Origin: Microbacterium sp. | GTDB lineage: Bacteria; Actinomycetota; Actinomycetes; Actinomycetales; Microbacteriaceae | Reading direction: 5' to 3' | Length of the DNA stretch: 35,440 bases | NCBI GenBank assembly: GCA_031178475.1 | Contig: JAPSIX010000005.1 | Span: forward strand, 1-35,440 | Shown here: positions 10,012 to 17,282 of the stretch, piece after piece | Layout of the letters: each line of letters opens with the position of its first letter | How positions within the stretch are numbered: the first letter of the stretch is position 1 | Notes under the pieces: model-generated | The model's input: only the letters and a program-made list of their open reading frames with translations | Databases searched by the model: none | Told to the model about the DNA's origin: nothing | Translations under genes and position numbers: made by a program

Positions 10012-10533
10012 ATGGAAACCTTCGTGCTCGCCGGCGGCTGCTTCTGGTGCTTGGATGCGGCTTACCGTCCGCTCCGCGGCGTCTCATCCGTCACATCCGG
10101 TTACACCGGCGGCTCCACGCCGCGCCCCAGCTATGAGCAGGTGTGCACCGGCACGACCGGGCATGCCGAGGCGGTGGCGGTCACGTTCGACCCCGATGTC
10201 ATTCCGTCGGAGGTGATCCTGGACGCGTTCTTCACGATGCACGACCCTCGCCAGCTCAATCGGCAGGGCAACGATGTGGGCACGCAGTACCGCAGCGCCA
10301 TGTTCCCCGCCGACGCGCGGCAGAGAGAGCTGTTCGAGCGGGCGATGCAGCGCGCCGCGACATTCTGGGACGGGCAGCCGGTGACGACCATCGAGCCGCT
10401 CGGTGACTTCTACGAGGCGGAGGAGTACCACCAGGACTTCTTCGCGAAGAACCCGACGCAGGGGTACTGTTTGGCCGTCGCCGTGCCGAAGGTGAACAAA
10501 GTCAGGGCGAAGTTCGCCGACTACCTCGCCTGA
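10012..10533 (+). CDS. msrA: Peptide-methionine (S)-S-oxide reductase
   Basis: VLAGGCFWCLDAAYRPLRGVSSVTSGYTGG...TGTTGHAEAVAVTFDP. Confidence 0.97.
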   Translation: METFVLAGGCFWCLDAAYRPLRGVSSVTSGYTGGSTPRPSYEQVCTGTTGHAEAVAVTFDPDVIPSEVILDAFFTMHDPRQLNRQGNDVGTQYRSAMFPADARQRELFERAMQRAATFWDGQPVTTIEPLGDFYEAEEYHQDFFAKNPTQGYCLAVAVPKVNKVRAKFADYLA

Positions 10534-10684
10534 GCTCGCCATCGTCTCCGACGCCATTCGCTCTGCACATCCGGCACTTCGATCGGTTTGTCCACCTCGC
10601 GTGTGATCCGGGTGACGGGCCGGGGGAGGGCGTGGGCACTCTGTAGTCATCCGGGCGCAGACCCGGGGCACAGAGAGTAAGAAC

Positions 10685-11239
10685 ATGAGCGACACTGTCA
10701 CCATCCACGGCAACCTCGGCAACGAGCCCGTGAAGAACACCACCACGGCGGGGGCCTCCGTCGTCAACTTCCGCGTCGCGTCGACCTCCGGGTACTGGGA
10801 CAGGCGCACCGGCAGCTGGGTCGATACCGGTACGAACTGGTACGACGTCGCGGCATACCGGCAGCTGGCCGACCATGCGAAGGCCTCGCTGCACAGCGGG
10901 GACCCGGTGATCATCACCGGCACCCTCCGGCTGAAGGAATGGGAGAGCAACGGCCGGCGAGGACTCAGTGCCGAGATCACCGCCGAGTCGATCGGGCACG
11001 ATCTGCGCCGGGGCACGAGCGCGTTCGCGCGCATTCCGCGGCCTGCGACGCAGACGGCGCAGGCCACGTCCTTCCCACAGGAGACACCGCCGCCGGCGGA
11101 GCGCGACGAGCACGGAACTCTCGTCGGCCCCGCGAACTGGAACGCCGCGGGCCTCGAGCCGCGTGACCCCGACGCTCAGGGTGGCGACGCGGAAGCGTAT
11201 GCCGAGGAGGAGGACGAGGTCGCCTTCGCGGCCGGCTGA
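10685..11239 (+). CDS. Single-stranded DNA-binding protein (paralogue type)
   Basis: OB-fold SSB pattern MSDTVTIHGNLGNEPVKN...VVNFRVAST...NWYDVAAYRQLADHAKASLHSGDPVIITGTL. Non-canonical C-terminus. Confidence 0.88.
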   Translation: MSDTVTIHGNLGNEPVKNTTTAGASVVNFRVASTSGYWDRRTGSWVDTGTNWYDVAAYRQLADHAKASLHSGDPVIITGTLRLKEWESNGRRGLSAEITAESIGHDLRRGTSAFARIPRPATQTAQATSFPQETPPPAERDEHGTLVGPANWNAAGLEPRDPDAQGGDAEAYAEEEDEVAFAAG

Positions 11240-11303
11240 TCCGGCAGGCAGGGCGCCGAGTACGGCGCCGCCCGGGAGCGGTGGGGCGCATAGACTACGG
11301 ACC

Positions 11304-11822
11304 GTGCTCCGTGGACCGTCCGACGCCGCCGCGCGCCCGCGCCGCTCCCGGCTCGTGTCCGCCGCATTCGCCTCCGCCCTGCTTGCGGGGGTGCTCTGCC
11401 TCGCCGCATGCACCGGTCAGCCGGAGGCACCGCCGACGGTGCCGGCCACTGCGCCGACGCCCTCGGCCGCGCCGACGGATGCGGCACCGGTGCTTGTCCC
11501 GGAGGGGAGCTCCACCGACAACCTCCCGCTTTTCACCGCGGTCACCGAACAGGTCTGGGCATCGGAGAACCGCGCGTCCGGGGGTGCGTACATCGACGCG
11601 CTCGTCGCGGCCGGATTCGATCGGGAGCGGATGCAGGTGACGGCAGACCGGTCGACCGTGGGAAACCCGGCCGAGAGCATCCAGTTCTCGGTCGCCTGGA
11701 ACGACGGCTCCTGCCTGATCGGGCAGGTGGGACCGTCCACCGGCGACCCGGTGACCGCTGTGATGCCCCAGCTCTCCGAGGGGCGCTGTCTGATCGGGAA
11801 GACCCGGCCCATCGACTGGTGA
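11304..11822 (+). CDS. Putative lipoprotein (DUF6993-like)
   Basis: GTG start, signal peptide with lipobox VLCLAAC, Pro/Ala linker, then a conserved domain. DUF name from memory. Confidence 0.7.
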   Translation: MLRGPSDAAARPRRSRLVSAAFASALLAGVLCLAACTGQPEAPPTVPATAPTPSAAPTDAAPVLVPEGSSTDNLPLFTAVTEQVWASENRASGGAYIDALVAAGFDRERMQVTADRSTVGNPAESIQFSVAWNDGSCLIGQVGPSTGDPVTAVMPQLSEGRCLIGKTRPIDW

Positions 11823-11919
11823 GCGGCTCACACCTGAATCGGAGGGTCAGGACGAGACGGGTAGGCTGGAGAGTCGGGGAGCCTGACCGCTGCCTGCTGA
11901 CAGTAAGGAGTGCTGCTTC

Positions 11920-13599
11920 GTGGCAGAGTACATCTATTCCATGGTGCGAGCCCGCAAGGCTGTGGGCGACAAGCTCATCCTCGACGACGTCACCATGGCG
12001 TTCCTTCCCGGTGCGAAGATCGGCATGGTGGGCCCGAACGGTGCCGGAAAGTCGACCATCCTCAAGATCATGGCCGGCTTGGACCAGCCGTCCAACGGGG
12101 AGGCGAAGCTCACCCCCGGCTACAGCGTCGGCATCCTCATGCAGGAGCCCGAGCTGGACGAGTCCAAGACGGTGCTGGAGAACATCCAGGACGGCGTGGC
12201 GATCAAGCCCAAGCTCGACCGGTTCAACGAGATCTCCGCGCTGATGGCCGACCCGGATGCCGACTTCGACACACTGCTCGCCGAGATGGGCGTGCTGCAG
12301 GAGGAGATCGACGCCGCCGACGGCTGGGACCTCGACTCGCAGCTCGAGCAGGCGATGGACGCGCTGCGCACCCCGCCCGGGGATGCCGAGATCGGTCCGC
12401 TCTCCGGTGGTGAGCGCCGCCGCGTGGCCCTGGCGAAGCTGCTGCTGCAGAAGCCCGACCTGCTGCTGCTCGACGAGCCCACGAACCACCTGGACGCCGA
12501 GAGCGTGCTCTGGCTCGAGCAGCACCTGCAGTCGTACAAGGGTGCTGTCATCGCGATCACCCACGACCGGTACTTCCTCGACAACGTCGCCGAATGGATC
12601 GCCGAAGTCGACCGTGGCCGCCTGATCGGCTACGAGGGCAACTACTCCACCTATCTGGAGAAGAAGGCAGAGCGACTCGACATCCAGGGCAAGAAGGACG
12701 CGAAGCTCGCCAAGCGGCTGAAGGACGAGCTCGAGTGGGTGCGCTCCAGCGCCAAGGGGCGCCAGACCAAGTCGAAGGCCCGTCTGGCTCGTTACGAGGA
12801 GATGGCGACGGAGGCGGAGCGCACGCGCAAGCTCGACTTCGAGGAGATCCAGATCCCGGCTGGCCCGCGTCTGGGCAGTGTCGTCATCGAGGCGAAGAAC
12901 CTGAAGAAGGGCTTCGGCGACCGCATGCTCATCGACGGGCTCGGCTTCAGCCTCCCGCCGAACGGCATCGTCGGCGTCATCGGCCCGAACGGCGTCGGCA
13001 AGACGACGCTGTTCAAGACGATCGTCGGTCTCGAGCCGCTCGACGGGGGAGACCTGAAGATCGGCGAGACGGTCAAGATCAGCTATGTCGACCAGTCGCG
13101 CGCGAACATCGACCCCGATAAGAGCCTGTGGGAGGTCGTGTCCGACGGGCTCGACATCATCACCGTCGGCAAGACCGAGATCCCCTCGCGCGCCTACGTG
13201 TCGAAGTTCGGGTTCAAGGGCCCCGACCAGCAGAAGAAGGCCGGCATCCTCTCCGGCGGTGAGCGCAACCGTCTGAACCTGGCGCTCACGCTCAAGGAGG
13301 GCGGCAACCTGCTGCTGCTCGACGAGCCGACCAACGACCTGGACGTCGAGACCCTCAGCTCGCTCGAGAACGCGCTGCTCGAGTTCCCCGGTTGCGCCGT
13401 CGTGATCACCCACGACCGGTGGTTCCTCGACCGCATCGCCACGCACATCCTCGCCTACGAGGGCACCGACGAGAACCCGGCCCAGTGGCACTGGTTCGAG
13501 GGCAACTTCGATGCGTACGAGCGGAACAAGATCGAGCGTATGGGACCGGACGCCGCGCGTCCTCACCGCACCACGCACCGCAAGCTCACCCGTGACTAA
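11920..13599 (+). CDS. ettA: Energy-dependent translational throttle protein EttA (ABC-F)
   Basis: AEYIYSMVRARKAVGDKLILDDV, two Walker A/ABC signatures, typical EttA length (559 aa). Confidence 0.95.
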   Translation: MAEYIYSMVRARKAVGDKLILDDVTMAFLPGAKIGMVGPNGAGKSTILKIMAGLDQPSNGEAKLTPGYSVGILMQEPELDESKTVLENIQDGVAIKPKLDRFNEISALMADPDADFDTLLAEMGVLQEEIDAADGWDLDSQLEQAMDALRTPPGDAEIGPLSGGERRRVALAKLLLQKPDLLLLDEPTNHLDAESVLWLEQHLQSYKGAVIAITHDRYFLDNVAEWIAEVDRGRLIGYEGNYSTYLEKKAERLDIQGKKDAKLAKRLKDELEWVRSSAKGRQTKSKARLARYEEMATEAERTRKLDFEEIQIPAGPRLGSVVIEAKNLKKGFGDRMLIDGLGFSLPPNGIVGVIGPNGVGKTTLFKTIVGLEPLDGGDLKIGETVKISYVDQSRANIDPDKSLWEVVSDGLDIITVGKTEIPSRAYVSKFGFKGPDQQKKAGILSGGERNRLNLALTLKEGGNLLLLDEPTNDLDVETLSSLENALLEFPGCAVVITHDRWFLDRIATHILAYEGTDENPAQWHWFEGNFDAYERNKIERMGPDAARPHRTTHRKLTRD

Positions 13600-14077
13600 C
13601 GCGGAGACGCAGCGTCTGCACGTTCCGATCCACCTTCGGTGGGGCGACCTCGACGCGTTCAATCACGTCAACAACACCTCGATGCTCAAGCTCCTTGAGG
13701 AGGCCCGCGTGCGGGCCTTCTGGAAGCCGGCTCCGGGGGAGGACGCCCCGCCGACGGCGCTGTTGGATTCCGGCGTCGAGCAGGGCGTGCTGACGCTGAT
13801 CGCCCGCCAGGAGATCGAGTACCTCGCGCCCGTGCCGTACCAGCGGCGACCGCTGGAGGTGCAGATGTGGTTCGGCAAGCTCGGCGGCTCCAGCCTCGAG
13901 GTCTGCTACGAGGTGTACAACCACCCCGAGAGCGACGGACGGATGCTGTATGCGCGGTCCACGGCCGTGATCGTCCTCGTCGATGCGGCCACCGGGCGAC
14001 CCACCCGGATCTCGCCGGAGATGCGTGACGCGTGGTCGCCGTACCTGGGGGATCCGATCGAGTACAACCGGCGCTGA
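13592..14077 (+). CDS. Acyl-CoA thioesterase, hotdog fold (4HBT)
   Basis: IHLRWGDLDAFNHVNNTSMLKLLEEARVRAF. GTG at 13592 overlaps the ettA end. Confidence 0.9.
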   Translation: MTNAETQRLHVPIHLRWGDLDAFNHVNNTSMLKLLEEARVRAFWKPAPGEDAPPTALLDSGVEQGVLTLIARQEIEYLAPVPYQRRPLEVQMWFGKLGGSSLEVCYEVYNHPESDGRMLYARSTAVIVLVDAATGRPTRISPEMRDAWSPYLGDPIEYNRR

Positions 14078-14103
14078 GACGGCGCCGGCCGGAAAGCCGC
14101 GGA

Positions 14104-14991
14104 TCAGCCCGTCGCGGGCACCCGGATCATGATCTCCTGCGCGACGCTCGCGATCAGCGTGCCGTCCTGCGTGTAGATGCGTCCGCTCGCGAGTCCGCGC
14201 CCGCCGCGCGCACTCGGTGACTCCTGCACGTACAGCAACCACTCGTCGACCCGGGCGAACCGGTGCCACCACATTGCATGGTCGAGGCTGGCCACCTTCA
14301 GCCCAGGCGTCTGCCAGGTCACCCCGTGCCGGCGCAGGATCGACTCCTGGATCGTCATGTCGCTGAGGTACGCCAGCGCGGCCCGGTGCAAGCCGGGGGA
14401 GTCGGGCATCGGTGCGCGCATCCGCATCCACACCGCCTGCCGGTGCACCCGCTCACCCGCAACCTCGACGAAGAGCGGGCCTTCGACGTGACGGACGTCG
14501 GCGGGCCGGTCCGCGAGAAGTCGCCCCGTGACGGGGTGCACATCGTCGATGAGCAGATCGTCGGACGGAACGTCCTCCGGTGCCGGGATTCCGTCAGGGA
14601 AGGGCTCCTGGTGCTCCACACCGCCGTCCTCGTCCTGGAAGGACGCGATCATCGAAAAGATCGGCACCCCGCCCTGGTACGCCTGCGAACGGCGGGTCGA
14701 GAACGAGCGGCCGTCGTGGATGCGGTCCACCGCGAACGTGATGCCGGCCGCGGCGTCGCCCGGTCGCAGGAAGTATCCATGCATCGAATGAGCGGTGCGC
14801 TCCTCGGGGAGGGTGCGCTCAGCAGCGATGAGCGACTGCGCCAGCACCTGGCCGCCATAGACCCTTCCGGTCGGCATAGCGTGCGAGCGGCCGGTGAAGA
14901 TGTCCTCGGTGGTCCGTGCTTCGGACGCGGCGAGGTCGAGAACGGCGAGGAGATCGTCGACGGATCGGCGGTCAGTCTCCTGGGCGGTCAT
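14104..14991 (-). CDS. tesB: Acyl-CoA thioesterase II
   Basis: RVYGGQVLAQSLIAAERTLPEERTAHSMHGYFLRPGD. Confidence 0.93.
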   Translation of the reverse strand: MTAQETDRRSVDDLLAVLDLAASEARTTEDIFTGRSHAMPTGRVYGGQVLAQSLIAAERTLPEERTAHSMHGYFLRPGDAAAGITFAVDRIHDGRSFSTRRSQAYQGGVPIFSMIASFQDEDGGVEHQEPFPDGIPAPEDVPSDDLLIDDVHPVTGRLLADRPADVRHVEGPLFVEVAGERVHRQAVWMRMRAPMPDSPGLHRAALAYLSDMTIQESILRRHGVTWQTPGLKVASLDHAMWWHRFARVDEWLLYVQESPSARGGRGLASGRIYTQDGTLIASVAQEIMIRVPATG

Positions 14992-14996
14992 GAGGC

Positions 14997-15003
14997 TAGT
15001 TTA
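14997..15003. promoter_or_regulatory. Overlapping divergent -10 boxes (TAGTTT / TAAACT) for tesB and 15010
   Basis: ATG-GAGGCT-AGTTTA pattern on the minus strand (TAAACT-N6-ATG 14991); TAGTTT-N7-GTG 15010 on the plus strand. Confidence 0.45.
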
Positions 15004-15009
15004 GAAGGA

Positions 15010-15669
15010 GTGACCAGACCTCTTGTTCTCGCCGACGCGCAGACCGCGCGCGATGTGCTGACCTTCGCCGGGCGGGCCGCGCAAGCGGGCTCGGAGGGCG
15101 TGCGTCTGCAGGCCTCGAACGGTGTGCTCGTGCTCACCGCGGCCGCGCTCGCGCCCGAGGGGCTGTTCGATCAGACCCCGACGGTGCTGGCGGTTCGCAT
15201 CGTGCGGGCCGACCCGGAGCTGCGCTGCGACATCGTCGTCGACTCCCTCACCGACGCTGAAGCGGAGAACGAACTGAGCCTTCCGGACGTCGGGCGCGCC
15301 CCGGCGTGGGCTGGCGTGTCGCCGCCGAGGGGAGGCTGGGAGTCGCACGCCGAACTGGCCGCGCAGACGATCGCCGAGCGGGCGCAATGGGGCATCTCGG
15401 CCGTCGCGCACGGGACACCTCCCGGAGCGGGGGAGGAAGCGGTGCGCACCCTCCGCGCACGCGTGTGGGGAGAGCCGGACGAGACCCTGCTCGGCCTCCC
15501 CAGAGGGGTCGCCTTCGCCGCCCACGCCTTCGGCTTCATCTCCGGGGCCGAGCAGGTGCGCATGACCGTGTCGGGACGGTGGACGCGGCTGGCCTTCCGC
15601 CGCGGCCATGTGCTCAGCCGCGGACCTGCCGTCACAGGCCTGACCGCGGTTCGCTCCACCGGCAGCTGA
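15010..15669 (+). CDS. Hypothetical protein
   Basis: GTG-start ORF in good coding context, no family recognised. Confidence 0.65.
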   Translation: MTRPLVLADAQTARDVLTFAGRAAQAGSEGVRLQASNGVLVLTAAALAPEGLFDQTPTVLAVRIVRADPELRCDIVVDSLTDAEAENELSLPDVGRAPAWAGVSPPRGGWESHAELAAQTIAERAQWGISAVAHGTPPGAGEEAVRTLRARVWGEPDETLLGLPRGVAFAAHAFGFISGAEQVRMTVSGRWTRLAFRRGHVLSRGPAVTGLTAVRSTGS

Positions 15670-15694
15670 TCGCGACCGTGCTCGCGCAGCGTCC

Positions 15695-16144
15695 TCATGC
15701 GGGCTCTGTGGGCTCCTGACCGGCGCGGGTCTCGAGCGTCGTCCGTCCAGCAGGCGCTGGTCCGATGCCGGACGGCTCGAAGGTGTTCACCATGGCATGG
15801 GCGGCGCGCTCCAGGTAGTCCCACAGTGTGGTCTCGTGCAGCGGCGACAGCTTCACCTCGTCCAGCGCGGTTCGCATGTGGCGCAGCCATCGATCGCGCG
15901 CATCAGGGTCGACGTGGAAGGGCACGTGCCGCATCCGCAATCGCGGATGGCCACGACGTTCGCCGTACGTCGACGGGCCGCCCCAGTACTGGGCCAGGAA
16001 CCAGGTGAGCCGCTCGGCGGCGGGCCCGAGATCCTCTTCGGGGTACATCGGCTTGAGCACCGGGTCGCGCGCGACTTCGCGGTAGAAGATCCGGACGATC
16101 TTCTCGAAGGTGGGATAGCCGCCCACCTCGTCGTAGAAGCTCAT
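15695..16144 (-). CDS. Group II truncated hemoglobin (globin)
   Basis: SFYDEVGGYPTFEKIVRIFYREVARDPVLKPMYPEEDLGPAAERLTWFLAQYWGGP...HPRLRMRH. Confidence 0.95.
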   Translation of the reverse strand: MSFYDEVGGYPTFEKIVRIFYREVARDPVLKPMYPEEDLGPAAERLTWFLAQYWGGPSTYGERRGHPRLRMRHVPFHVDPDARDRWLRHMRTALDEVKLSPLHETTLWDYLERAAHAMVNTFEPSGIGPAPAGRTTLETRAGQEPTEPA

Positions 16145-17217
16145 CGGTTGCCGCCCTCCTCGGTGCTGGACCTCTTGCGTCGCCAGATGCCCCGCTCGGC
16201 GACGGGCGGAACTCCGGTGACCGGGTTCGGTTTCGTCTTCGGCGGGTTGGCGCCGCGGACACGCCGTGCGCTGTCGGCGCCGGTCAGGGTCACGGCGTTC
16301 ATGCGGGGAACTGCCACCTGCTTCTCGACGAGCGCTTCCCGCAGTCGTCGGCGCAGTTCCTGCGACACGTCATCCATCGCGTTGGCGCGCGTCTTCATCA
16401 CCACGCGCAAGACCAGGGCGTCGCCGTCGATGGACTCCAGCCCCCAGACCTCCGGCTTGTCGATGATGCGGGTACGCCACTTCGGATCCTTGGCCAGCTC
16501 GTGAGCGGTGGCGAGCATCGTCGATTCGGCGACTTCCAGGTCAGCATCCGGCGCCACACCGAGGTCCACGATCGCGCGAGCCCAACCCTGCGACATGTTG
16601 CCGATCCGGGTGATCTCCCCGTTGCGGACGTACCAGAGGGTGCCGTTCACGTCGCGCACCTGTGTGATCCGGACGCTGACGTACTCCACGACCCCTGACG
16701 CCAGACCGACGTCCACGACGTCACCGATGCCGATCTGATCCTCGGCGACGATGAAGAGCCCGTTCAGAACGTCCTTGACGATGTTCTGTGCGCCGAAGCC
16801 GAGTCCGGCGCCGACGGCTGCGGTGAGCAGCGTGAGCGAGCCGAGCAGCGACGGCGCCAGGAAGTTGATGATCAGCAGGGCGGCGATCACCACGAGCATC
16901 ACGTTGACGATGTTCTGCAGGATCGAACCCAGAGTGCGGGTACGCTGCACGAGCCGCATGTCGGCGAGTGGGGAGCGCTCCAGCGCCTGCGTGTCGTCGA
17001 CCGCGGCCTTGTTCTTCGCGCTGTCCACGATGCGAGCGACCACCCGCCGGATCACGACCCGCAGGATCAGAGCGGCCAGCACGCAGGCGAGGACGATCAC
17101 GGCGACCATGACGGCCTTACCGCCGGCGTCGAGAAGACCGTTCAGTACCTGCTCCCACCAGCCGAGCTCGGACGTGGCGGGGTCGGCCTGCTCGGCCGCG
17201 AAACGGGGGGAGATCAC
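16141..17217 (-). CDS. MscS-family mechanosensitive ion channel
   Basis: AAVGAGLGFGAQNIVKDVLNGLFIVAEDQIGIGDVVDVG. GTG at 17217. Confidence 0.93.
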   Translation of the reverse strand: MISPRFAAEQADPATSELGWWEQVLNGLLDAGGKAVMVAVIVLACVLAALILRVVIRRVVARIVDSAKNKAAVDDTQALERSPLADMRLVQRTRTLGSILQNIVNVMLVVIAALLIINFLAPSLLGSLTLLTAAVGAGLGFGAQNIVKDVLNGLFIVAEDQIGIGDVVDVGLASGVVEYVSVRITQVRDVNGTLWYVRNGEITRIGNMSQGWARAIVDLGVAPDADLEVAESTMLATAHELAKDPKWRTRIIDKPEVWGLESIDGDALVLRVVMKTRANAMDDVSQELRRRLREALVEKQVAVPRMNAVTLTGADSARRVRGANPPKTKPNPVTGVPPVAERGIWRRKRSSTEEGGNR

Positions 17218-17233
17218 TCCCCGATCCTAACGA

Positions 17234-17268
17234 GAAGGCCTCCGCGCCGGCTGAGCGCAGAGGCCTTC
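17234..17268 (-). terminator. Terminator-like hairpin between pepN and mscS
   Basis: AAGGCCTCCGCGC...GCGCAGAGGCCTT: long stem with one mismatch downstream of pepN. Confidence 0.6.
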
Positions 17269-17282
17269 ATCGCCGCGGTGGA

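Noticed and set aside
11252-11269. GGCGCCG-AGTA-CGGCGCC hairpin after the SSB paralogue
   Set aside because: Short stem with no T-tract; could be chance in GC-rich DNA.
11542-13662. 706-aa antisense ORF over ettA
   Set aside because: Shadow frame opposite a well-supported ABC-F protein.
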